From: SAR324 cluster bacterium
GTDB taxonomy: Bacteria; SAR324; NAC60-12
Assembly (NCBI GenBank): GCA_028282505.1
Contig: JANQHV010000050.1
Span: 1 to 35,542 of the forward strand
DNA: 35,542 nucleotides
Direction of reading: 5' to 3'
Every line of letters begins with the position of its first letter. The first letter of the stretch is position 1. The notes under the pieces were generated by a model. The model was not told the origin of the DNA. It did no database searches and was given only the letters and a program-made list of their open reading frames with translations. Below, piece by piece: positions 8,569 to 16,701 of the stretch. The translations under genes were made by a program, and so were the position numbers.

Positions 8569-10533
8569 ATGCTTAATTCTGTTTTCCGAAAATGGAGAAA
8601 TCTCCTTCTTTTCTTTGGCTTGATTTATGGCTGTTCGTCTGTCGCCATCTGTCAAGAGACAAAAAACTGGATCCCACCCAGAATTGAGGAAATCCATCTG
8701 CGATTTGTCGATCAAGACCAAGATCCACTGGAAATATCCGGCGTGTTGACCATCACTCGTCCTAAGAAAGAAGATAATATCGTCAACTACCAGGTTTTTT
8801 GGGGTATAAATTCCCAAACGCCTCTTCCTTTCCATGGCGTGCTTTGTTCCGGTGGTGGAGTCGAGGCGACTTCGCGAAAGTCACAATGTCAAAAAATTGA
8901 GACCATCACGCCTCAGTCTAACCAGGGCTATTCAACCAATAAAGAATGTTTTGTCAACAGGGAATCCAAGGGAGATTCTCACGCTATCGAGTATCACTTT
9001 GAAAAAAACACTCCGGTGCCTGAGGGAGCATCTCACTTGTTGGTCTACGCAACCAGCGACTATTGTAAACGGATGCTGGCTGCCAGTGTACGAATCGAGG
9101 ACAAGGGCCTGCCGTTGATCGTAGCAAAAGATGTGACCATGATTGATGATGACCCCGATATGGGACAATTGGGAGGAAAACTATCTATCACCAGAGCAGA
9201 GGATGAAGCCAGGATAAATGCCTACATACTGTATTGGGGGTCTGCTTCTGATATCAAACTGCCTGAATTTTCACCGCTGGCCATTATAAGTAAGGGCATT
9301 TCCTGGCCTGACTTTATTGATGATACACTGGTTTATCAGATTCCCGAAGACACCGAAATTCCTGAATCAGCAACCCATATCCTTGCTTTCGTCAGGACAG
9401 CGTTGGGGGAAATGAAGCATGGCATCAGTTGGAAAATCGCTGACCTGGGGTGTGTTTGTGACCTGAGATGCAACGATAACTGGTATCAGGAAGAAGAAAA
9501 GATAAACTGTCTTTATCGCTTCAAACCAATCGCTGGAATGATTTTTGATGGAACTTTCAGAAAGGACTCAGGTGATGGAGAACAATCAGAGGAGAGGCTT
9601 GAAGGAGCAATCTGGCTCACTAAAGGAAGAAGAAGTATCGAGGCCAGGTATTATTTGCTCTATTGGGGGGATGCAGAAAAAGAAAAGCTGGATGGTTATG
9701 GGCCAATCGTAGTAGCACAAAATAACTTCCTGGAAAGAAACACACAGAAGATCTTAATTGACTCTCAAAAACCACCACCACCCGAGGCTCGTTACTTCCT
9801 GCTCTATACCAGAAGCGCAAGTGATGAGGAGTTTTCCGATGAAATAGTGTTTAAAATTCCTCTAAAAATTTCAAAAAATAAAAAGAAGTGGACGTTGGGA
9901 TTTAGTCTATTGTCTCATCAGCTGGACGAGAACGAGCTATTTGAAATGGACTTCCTACGGGAAAACATTAGTTTGTTTTGGGGACGTTTTCTAAAAAAGA
10001 ATATTCTATTGAAAGTTCAGTATAACTATGGAAAAAAGAATTTAGACAGTCTTGGCGAGAACATTGTTGGCATTGAACGTAATCTGCTGTCGGGAAATAT
10101 ACACTGGTTTTTCGCCGATGATTTCACGGAATGGGCTTTTTCCTCAAAGATAAACCAATCCCGATGGTATGGAGGCTTGAAAGACTCAGTTGTTGGGATG
10201 GGACTGGGCTTTGGCCGTGTATTCATGAGATACGACGCTCGTGAGTTTTTCCGGGAAAGGACAGAAGATGGAGATTTGTTGGAAATTGAGATTCAAAACT
10301 TACGGCAAACCTACAAGTCCATAGACAATCGCGTTTTTTTCAAATTCGATCTTGGCTGGCATAGCCGTCACAGTCCTTATCATTTTGGGATTCAATGCTT
10401 TCTCCCTCTAATTTACGACAATAACTTCGACCGTGAGAAAATTCCAGCCTTCAGCGATCATCGAGAAAAAGCGAAAACTGCCTGGAAAGACTTTTTAAGA
10501 ATGAGACAAGTGTATGTTGGAGCGCATTTTTGA
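8569..10533 (+). CDS. Predicted outer-membrane beta-barrel with three WG domains
   Basis: The 654-residue protein has a basic, hydrophobic signal sequence. Cys22 follows I-Y-G, an imperfect lipobox, so either lipidation or ordinary cleavage is possible. Residues about 38-430 hold three diverged copies of one domain, each with a [GE]-x-L-x-[IL]-T-[RK] strand followed by Y-x-[LV]-[FY]-W-G (V-F-W-G, L-Y-W-G, L-Y-W-G). Each copy ends with a hydrophobic strand such as H-L-L-V-Y-A, H-I-L-A-F-V or Y-F-L-L-Y-T. Residues about 435-654 alternate aromatic and polar residues and end Y-V-G-A-H-F, as expected for a beta-barrel with a terminal phenylalanine. The start is supported by AAGGA upstream. It is cotranscribable with the lipoprotein gene 61 bases upstream and is a candidate outer-membrane anchor for the complex. 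Confidence 0.75.
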   Translation: MLNSVFRKWRNLLLFFGLIYGCSSVAICQETKNWIPPRIEEIHLRFVDQDQDPLEISGVLTITRPKKEDNIVNYQVFWGINSQTPLPFHGVLCSGGGVEATSRKSQCQKIETITPQSNQGYSTNKECFVNRESKGDSHAIEYHFEKNTPVPEGASHLLVYATSDYCKRMLAASVRIEDKGLPLIVAKDVTMIDDDPDMGQLGGKLSITRAEDEARINAYILYWGSASDIKLPEFSPLAIISKGISWPDFIDDTLVYQIPEDTEIPESATHILAFVRTALGEMKHGISWKIADLGCVCDLRCNDNWYQEEEKINCLYRFKPIAGMIFDGTFRKDSGDGEQSEERLEGAIWLTKGRRSIEARYYLLYWGDAEKEKLDGYGPIVVAQNNFLERNTQKILIDSQKPPPPEARYFLLYTRSASDEEFSDEIVFKIPLKISKNKKKWTLGFSLLSHQLDENELFEMDFLRENISLFWGRFLKKNILLKVQYNYGKKNLDSLGENIVGIERNLLSGNIHWFFADDFTEWAFSSKINQSRWYGGLKDSVVGMGLGFGRVFMRYDAREFFRERTEDGDLLEIEIQNLRQTYKSIDNRVFFKFDLGWHSRHSPYHFGIQCFLPLIYDNNFDREKIPAFSDHREKAKTAWKDFLRMRQVYVGAHF

Positions 10534-10550
10534 TTGCCCTCTTCGCCATC

Positions 10551-10589
10551 TGATAGAGTCACAGAGAACTAGAACTTGCTTTCTCTGTG
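10551..10589. repeat. Short repeat copy 2 with perfect 9-bp hairpin
   Basis: The segment begins with the second copy of the AGAGTCACA repeat. CACAGAGAA (10560-10568) pairs exactly with TTCTCTGTG (10581-10589) around a 12-base loop. It starts 18 bases after the barrel gene stop. There is no T-run after the stem, so it is not a standard intrinsic terminator; mRNA 3'-end protection or a repeat element is equally possible. Confidence 0.55.
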
Positions 10590-10668
10590 TCTCAATCAGT
10601 TGGTGCTCAAGGGCGCAAGGCGTTTTTTAATTTTTGCGGGGTGCTTTTCTTTGGGTAATTAACTGGGG

Positions 10669-10848
10669 TTATAATACCATCAGATTGATGAAGGCCAACA
10701 GAGAGACGAGCAAGGGAGCTAACACAATTAGGCGGTGTGATTTATCTATACTTTTCTTCTTTTCTTCAATTTCTTTCAATTTGATTTTTGTGTATTCAGC
10801 TTCACCGAGATTCCAAATGTCAATTGCTTGAGTAGTGTTTTCTTTCAT
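10669..10848 (-). CDS. Small single-span membrane protein (59 aa)
   Basis: The ATG at 10848 is preceded by AAGAGGTCATT, a good ribosome site, and the frame runs 59 codons to TAA. The N-terminal 36 residues are hydrophilic and rich in K and E (for example K-E-I-E-E-K-K-K-S). Residues about 39-59 are a continuous hydrophobic helix (L-I-V-L-A-P-L-L-V-S-L-L-A-F-I-N-L-M-V-L) reaching the C-terminus, so this looks like a tail-anchored peptide. It lies antisense between the barrel gene and the second lipoprotein gene. The similar-length plus-strand ORF over the same bases lacks a ribosome site. The function is unknown; a regulator of the neighbouring membrane complex is speculation. Confidence 0.6.
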   Translation of the reverse strand: MKENTTQAIDIWNLGEAEYTKIKLKEIEEKKKSIDKSHRLIVLAPLLVSLLAFINLMVL

Positions 10849-11270
10849 AATGACCTCTTGCGTTAAGTATTGTATTTAATGTATTTGTTATAATATATGC
10901 TTTTCCTGTACCATTCTTTGTTTTTTGTAAAAAATATTTAACTATGCTGGGTAAAAACAATACTGTTTAAGGATATAATCATAACAAAATCATATACTTA
11001 TTTTTTTCTTTATCTCATTCAACCACATTTTCTGGGCAACACCGTTGGTACCATGAATGCTAACTGTAAAATTGTTAAAAAAAACGACGCAAGTTATCTC
11101 TTATTTTAAAACAAAATTATTTTATAAGAAGTTCTGAGTTGTGGTAAAAGAAGGTCGAACAAATAGTCGGCATTCTGGCCTCTCTTACTCAATCATTGAA
11201 ATTATTATATTTTTAAAATATCAGAAAAATCAGACTATTATGTGACATTGGTTAACTTAGAAAGGCTATA
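10849..11270. other. AT-rich divergent intergenic region
   Basis: About 420 bases separate the small minus-strand ORF from the second lipoprotein gene. The region is strongly AT-rich, with runs of A and T and short near-palindromes such as ATATTTTTAAAATAT just after 11200. It is the obvious place for promoters in both directions. I find no credible gene or RNA structure in it and do not assign specific promoter boxes. Confidence 0.5.
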
Positions 11271-13889
11271 ATGAGACCAGCTTATTGGAATACAGGTATC
11301 CTGTTTTTGACATGCTTCCTGTTATTAGCGTGTGCCACACACACTCCCAAACCAACAGGGAATGTGGAGCCAAGTTTACGGGAGGATCGCAATACGAATG
11401 TTGTCATAAGTAAACACCCAAAGTTACCAATTGAAACAAGGCTCGATTCCACCTCTCTGCGACTTTTGACCCAACAACGCTATAGCCATGCTCGCCAGAA
11501 AGGGCTTGAGGAATTTCCAGTCACCGACACTGAGTTGGAAGATCTGCAATATGACCCCGATAATGATAAGTTTCTGGGGCAGGTGTCACTAACCAAACCT
11601 CAAAAGGTATTACACCTGACGCAAAGAGCCATGCTCTATCACCTGGATGGAAATAACAGCAATCAGGCAGGCTTGTCTGACGGGAAATGCGAGCTGGAAC
11701 AACTGGAGAAATTCAATCACTATTTTGTCTCCAATTGTTATTTAGAAACAGCGAAGTTCTTGGAAGATGACATTGCCAATGGCAATCGACAGAAAGCAGG
11801 GAAGATGATCGGTGAAGATCCCGCTTCAAATAGCGATACATCCTCCTACCAGGCAGAAGCCATTGAAAAAACCATGCTGCATATTCTAAGTGTTCTCAAT
11901 TACGCTAAACTGAAGAAACAGGATAAGGCTCTGGCAGAGTTTGAGGTAATCAGAGACAAGCTCAACACCCATCATCGGAATTACTACCAAGCAGCAGGTT
12001 TTGCCATTAATGAAAGGAATTTGAAAAACCTCCAGCTTCAGTTGGATTTCATCTTGGGAGACAAACTCATGACAATGAAAGGCAGGAAGTTCTCTTCAAA
12101 AACGGAGTTTTGGGAGAACATGGAGCCCATTGTCAATATCGTTGGAAAAGACAACAGATTGCGGAAGCAGGTCGAAGAATTATTGCTTGATCAGGCATTG
12201 CAGCCCAAGTACACAACTCGCCGCCTGCGCGTGACTCCCGAGGTTATCGCGCAACTCAAGCACGATATGTGGCAAAAACCAATCAATCAACTGGGAAAGC
12301 AGTTAAAACCGGAGAACCTCAAGCGTATTGTCTGGGATAAACCTGTTGAAGTGCTCAAAACGCAAGCAAAACCAGAAAACATCCAGTCTGTCTGGAATGA
12401 AGCCGTTGATAAAATCAATGAGCAAACAAAAAAGTTTGGCTCCTATTCCTATGAAGAATTTTCTGAGGATATGCAACCACTTTTAGATACCTTCAAAGGC
12501 GATAAAAATCTGCAGGAAGATCTCAAAAAATTACTGGATGAGCAGCTATGGACAAAAATTGACAACGCCAGTTTGTCTGAGGAAGATTTGGAAAAGTTTA
12601 AGCGGGAAAATTGGGATGAGCCTATCGAAAAGATCAAAGCCCAATCAAAAAAAGATCTCGAACAACTGAAGCAGGCAATTTGGGATAAGCCCATTGAAGC
12701 ACTCAAAGAACAGATAGATCCGGAAAACCTTAAACAGAAGATTATGGATGAACCCGTTAGTATGATCAATCAGCAGACAGAAAAGCTGAAATCTTATACC
12801 TATGAGGAGTTTTCTGAGGACATGCAACCCGTCTTGGAGACCCTAAAAGGTAATAAAAATTTGCAGGAAAAAGCAAAAAAAATGCTGGACGAGCAACTAT
12901 GGCCACAAATCAAAGATGCCACTTTGACACTGGAAGAGTTGGAGAAAATTCAGGATAACATGGATCAAATGCTCAGAAATCAGTTGGAAGGAATCCAAGA
13001 TACCTACTTCAAGAGTGAAGATGAATACGCAAAAGCTCTGCAAGATATCACCGGAGAAATAGTTGGGGATGAATACTTGGAAGAGATCATCAATTTATCA
13101 ATGGAAGGCGTCTATAAATACGACGCGTTTGCCCAATATTTGAAAGGGATTATTCATGAATGGCAAGGCGACTATCAACTAGCTCTACTGGCCTATAATC
13201 GTTCCTGTGTTGAATATGCTTTCTACGAGCAATATTTTAAGACACCGATTCCTCCTCAATTATTGATTGATCGGGGTCGGTTGATTCAAAAAACAGGTGG
13301 TGTTCCGCAATCAAATCCGCAAGAAACCTCAGAATCGGCTCCCACACATCCATGTGAATTAAAGAACTCGCAAAACAAATACCCCGATCCGAACACTCAT
13401 GGAGAATTGATCACCGTCAGTTTCAATGGTTTATTTCCTCAAAAGGTACCCTCCAGTCCATTGCAAGATTTCGCGCAATTTGCAAAACGCCCCAATCATA
13501 TTGCCTATACACTTGTTGAAGCCAGCCCTGATTCAGCAAAACAAGTATTCTCTGAAAAAATGTTTCTTGCCGAAAACCTGAGTGAAATTGCCATCACCAA
13601 TCTGGATAATCGTAATGATCTCAATCAGTCTGGAACTGAAACCGATATTGTGGTCAAGGGACAGGAAAACCAATTGAATTTAGATTCCTGGAGTTCGTTG
13701 CCAGATCAAATTCACATGTCGCGTCAATTTCTAGCCAAAGGAGATTACACGATAACGGTTTACTACTATTCAGAGCACGACATGATTCTGGGACTGAGAG
13801 TGTTCACAGATGTTTCCATTGTCCCTGGAGAAAAAGTATTTTTATACAGCCATTTTGCCCATCGGCCTGATTCGGCGAAATCTCATTGA
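11271..13889 (+). CDS. Second large lipoprotein, paralogue of the 5823-8507 product
   Basis: The 872-residue protein starts M-R-P-x-Y-W like its paralogue (M-K-P-x-Y-W) and has a lipobox L-L-A-C with C21. Three helical repeats, F-[WS]-E-[ND]-M-[EQ]-P, begin near residues 280, 397 and 514, about 117 residues apart. Between them are shorter near-22-residue units of the type W-D-K-P-[IV]-E-x-L-K-x-Q-x-x-P-E-N. A TPR-like helix pair near 617 (W-Q-G-D-Y-Q-L-A-L-L-A-Y-N-R) precedes the COG3014-like end starting near 710 (H-G-E-L-I-T-V-S-F-N-G-L-F-P). That end carries N-L-D-N-R, D-S-W-S-S-L-P-D-Q-I and V-P-G-E-K-V-F-L. AAAGG precedes the ATG. It is probably an outer-membrane component acting with the motor-like genes, although the 740-base gap means it may be transcribed separately. 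Confidence 0.8.
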   Translation: MRPAYWNTGILFLTCFLLLACATHTPKPTGNVEPSLREDRNTNVVISKHPKLPIETRLDSTSLRLLTQQRYSHARQKGLEEFPVTDTELEDLQYDPDNDKFLGQVSLTKPQKVLHLTQRAMLYHLDGNNSNQAGLSDGKCELEQLEKFNHYFVSNCYLETAKFLEDDIANGNRQKAGKMIGEDPASNSDTSSYQAEAIEKTMLHILSVLNYAKLKKQDKALAEFEVIRDKLNTHHRNYYQAAGFAINERNLKNLQLQLDFILGDKLMTMKGRKFSSKTEFWENMEPIVNIVGKDNRLRKQVEELLLDQALQPKYTTRRLRVTPEVIAQLKHDMWQKPINQLGKQLKPENLKRIVWDKPVEVLKTQAKPENIQSVWNEAVDKINEQTKKFGSYSYEEFSEDMQPLLDTFKGDKNLQEDLKKLLDEQLWTKIDNASLSEEDLEKFKRENWDEPIEKIKAQSKKDLEQLKQAIWDKPIEALKEQIDPENLKQKIMDEPVSMINQQTEKLKSYTYEEFSEDMQPVLETLKGNKNLQEKAKKMLDEQLWPQIKDATLTLEELEKIQDNMDQMLRNQLEGIQDTYFKSEDEYAKALQDITGEIVGDEYLEEIINLSMEGVYKYDAFAQYLKGIIHEWQGDYQLALLAYNRSCVEYAFYEQYFKTPIPPQLLIDRGRLIQKTGGVPQSNPQETSESAPTHPCELKNSQNKYPDPNTHGELITVSFNGLFPQKVPSSPLQDFAQFAKRPNHIAYTLVEASPDSAKQVFSEKMFLAENLSEIAITNLDNRNDLNQSGTETDIVVKGQENQLNLDSWSSLPDQIHMSRQFLAKGDYTITVYYYSEHDMILGLRVFTDVSIVPGEKVFLYSHFAHRPDSAKSH

Positions 13890-13959
13890 CCATGATCCAT
13901 CCATTGCTCTGGTCAGAAATCAGGAAGGTCATTCAGGAGAGATTGAGTTGAGTATGCCA

Positions 13960-16701
13960 TCAACTTTCTTTTTTAGGAGAGTTCTCCCAACCATCTATGT
14001 GACGAGGACCTGTGGGCCACAGGTCAATCACTTCATCCTGGTCATTGAGAGTGTATCTGAACATTAATTGAAATCGATCCCAGATTTCCCTGGGAGTTCC
14101 TTCTGGAGTAGATGGAAGACCGGCTCCCTCTAAATCAGTAATGTCCCAAATGCGGATTGAACCATTTTGAGAAACTGTCGCCACCCATTTTCCATTTGCC
14201 GCATAGGCTACATCTCTGAGATTGCTAGTATGACCTGTTACTTCATAAAGAACTTCTCCAGATGTAGCATCCCATAAGCGAGCAGTGACGTTTCTTCCCG
14301 TGATATCTCCACCAGCAAAGACATACTGTCCGTCTGGTGAGAAGGCAATTCCATAAAGATCAGAAACATACGGAAGATGTAAGATCTGTATGTTCTTTTC
14401 TACATCCCAAATCAAAACTCCGTATCCACGCCAGGTAGCCATCGCAATTTTCTTTCCGTCTGGTGAAAAATCAATACCTGATACTAATCGTGGTTTATCG
14501 AAGTTGAAATCGTATACCTTTTTACGGGAAATGACGTTAAACAAGATGGCACCATTGAAATATCCAACCGCCAACTGTTTGCCTTCGGGAGAAAACCGGA
14601 TAGCCCTTCCATCTCCTCCTGGTAATTGGGGTTTATATAGAATATCTGTCGTTATCATATCCCAGACTATGGCTGATTTACTTTGAGCAGTGGCCGCAAG
14701 ATATCGATCATTTTTTGAAAAATCAATGTCCTGAATAAAGCTATCGAACCCTTTGAATTCAATAGTTTTTTTCCTCGGCCCCAGTTCCCAAAGCTTTACC
14801 CTTCCATCATTGTCCCCACTGGCAAAATAGTTCCCATTTTCGGAAAAACGTACAGAAACCGCCCTCTTTTCTATTTCCATTTTTTGTATATTTTTCCCAG
14901 TATCTGTTTCATAAACTCCATTTGCGGTTGAAACAGCGATAAGCTTACTATCGGGCGAAAAATCAATTCTAGACCAACCGGAGAAATTTCCACGAATTGT
15001 TCGGTATAGCCGAGCGTATCCCCGTTCTTGATAAGTTTCCAGCAACTTTGGATGCAATTGCCCATTGCGTTTCACAGCGGCTGCAGCCCCCAGCAATAAT
15101 GCCCGGTCGGAGTCACCATCTTTCAGACGTTGCAGTGCTCGCGTATCGAGAGAATTTGCCCGACGTTGCCAAAAGTCCTGATAGACAGTCAGGGCTTGTT
15201 CTTGCCAGCCTTTCAATACTCTATCAATCTCTGGATCAACAGTTTGCCCGGTCAAAATAGAGAAGAAGCGACGAGCATCGTTCTCATTGGATGTTCTGCC
15301 CAGCTCGGCCAGCCGGGTTTCCGCAACCACTTTTTCCTTACGTTGCCAGAAACGATCCATGCCAGCATTGGCTGCCGCCTGATAACCCTGGAGCCTCTGG
15401 CCAAATTCCGGATCGATTTCCAGACCCGCCAATAGCTTGAATATCTCCTTGGCACGTATCACATCCAGTGTTTCTGCCAGTTCTTGTTCAAGTTGGGTGG
15501 CAAATTGACGTGGAGGTTGTAGAATCAGTCGGTCATAAGCATACCAACCTGATAGCATCAGTAACAAGATCATCGTTACCATTGCCAAATGTTGCAGGTT
15601 ACGCACAGTTTGAACCGGTTTAGAATCTTTCACCCACTCCAAATCAAAGGTTTGCTGATAGATACGATTGCGTACGATGAGACGGTTTGCCTTACGTTTT
15701 ACCAGTCCGGACAATTTCAGATTAATATGAAGCGGTGAAGGAGCGTCGGTAATTGCTTTTCCCTTAAGTAATTGTTCATACAGCTTGAAAAGGGCAGGAT
15801 CAGATGGAGCTCTCTGTGTAAAGAAACGGGTAATTGCTTGAAAATGAACATCCTTGTTGACTGTTTCCAAATTAGAAAACGTTTGCTGGCAAAACTCATC
15901 GACTTCTTGGGGAGTTTGAACGTTTTGTTCACGAAGCTCCTTAACTAATTTTAAAGTGAGATAGGGATGACCGTCTGTCCAATCCAATATTGATAACAAG
16001 ATAGCCTGGCCAATTTGAGGATCATTTGAAAGAGCAAGGGCCAATCCAGACAAGTCATCCCCCCGCTCACGATCGAAATCACGAAGCTCAATGGCTTCTC
16101 CTATGTTGTAGGGTGTGGTGCGAGGATCCTTGACCAGTTCATTGGGTGCTGCGACACCGATCATACAAAATACAACTTTGTGGTAAAGGAGTTCATCACT
16201 GCGGGCATTGTACATGGCTCGCACGGCCGTGAAAAAATCGTCGGTAAAGTCAAGTTTCAAGGTACTATCAATCTCATCACAAAAGATAACCACTGGAGAT
16301 GAATCGACCTGAAACACTTCTTCACGGAAAAATCGAAGCAAGCATTCATTGAGGGGTTCTTCTCTTTGAACATCCGACCACTCTCTAACATCAAGATCCA
16401 GTTTCAACGCCCGTGCCACTGTTCGCAGAAAAGCAATATACCAACTCCTGGCATCATCAGTTCCACCCAATTGGGTAAAATCGACGATTGCCGCTCGAAA
16501 TTCATTCTCAATCAAACGGTTTTTGGTATTGATCACCAAACTGGATTTGCCAACTTGACGGGACGAAAGAATGTTACAGTATTCACCACTTGATAAATAG
16601 TCAAAGACCCGCTCTTCCACATCCTGGCGTATCACATACAAATCCGTTGATGGGTCCAGTGTTCCTCCGACTTTAATTTTTGGTGGACGAGCCGTGATCA
16701 T
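13960..16701 (-). CDS. AAA-like ATPase with transmembrane helix and WD40 propeller
   Basis: The 913-residue protein begins with an AAA-like P-loop domain (about 12-360). Its Walker A is S-S-R-Q-V-G-K-S-S (46-54), with Ser instead of the usual first Gly, and its Walker B is V-V-I-F-C-D-E-I-D. A winged-helix-like segment follows. A transmembrane helix lies near 373-395 (M-I-L-L-L-M-L-S-G-W-Y-A-Y), then a charged helical stalk, then about seven WD40 repeats (from about 585 to 885) with signatures such as V-K-L-W-E, A-R-L-W-D and I-R-I-W-D, enough for one propeller. The ATG overlaps the stop of the upstream TIR-AAA gene in a 4-base overlap, so the two are translated together. The family suggests a sensor NTPase, with the propeller detecting a ligand; the partner is unknown. 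Confidence 0.88.
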   Translation of the reverse strand: MITARPPKIKVGGTLDPSTDLYVIRQDVEERVFDYLSSGEYCNILSSRQVGKSSLVINTKNRLIENEFRAAIVDFTQLGGTDDARSWYIAFLRTVARALKLDLDVREWSDVQREEPLNECLLRFFREEVFQVDSSPVVIFCDEIDSTLKLDFTDDFFTAVRAMYNARSDELLYHKVVFCMIGVAAPNELVKDPRTTPYNIGEAIELRDFDRERGDDLSGLALALSNDPQIGQAILLSILDWTDGHPYLTLKLVKELREQNVQTPQEVDEFCQQTFSNLETVNKDVHFQAITRFFTQRAPSDPALFKLYEQLLKGKAITDAPSPLHINLKLSGLVKRKANRLIVRNRIYQQTFDLEWVKDSKPVQTVRNLQHLAMVTMILLLMLSGWYAYDRLILQPPRQFATQLEQELAETLDVIRAKEIFKLLAGLEIDPEFGQRLQGYQAAANAGMDRFWQRKEKVVAETRLAELGRTSNENDARRFFSILTGQTVDPEIDRVLKGWQEQALTVYQDFWQRRANSLDTRALQRLKDGDSDRALLLGAAAAVKRNGQLHPKLLETYQERGYARLYRTIRGNFSGWSRIDFSPDSKLIAVSTANGVYETDTGKNIQKMEIEKRAVSVRFSENGNYFASGDNDGRVKLWELGPRKKTIEFKGFDSFIQDIDFSKNDRYLAATAQSKSAIVWDMITTDILYKPQLPGGDGRAIRFSPEGKQLAVGYFNGAILFNVISRKKVYDFNFDKPRLVSGIDFSPDGKKIAMATWRGYGVLIWDVEKNIQILHLPYVSDLYGIAFSPDGQYVFAGGDITGRNVTARLWDATSGEVLYEVTGHTSNLRDVAYAANGKWVATVSQNGSIRIWDITDLEGAGLPSTPEGTPREIWDRFQLMFRYTLNDQDEVIDLWPTGPRHIDGWENSPKKES

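Noticed and set aside
10634-10831. Plus-strand 65-residue ORF
   Set aside because: It has no ribosome site and lies antisense to the better-supported small membrane protein at 10669-10848.
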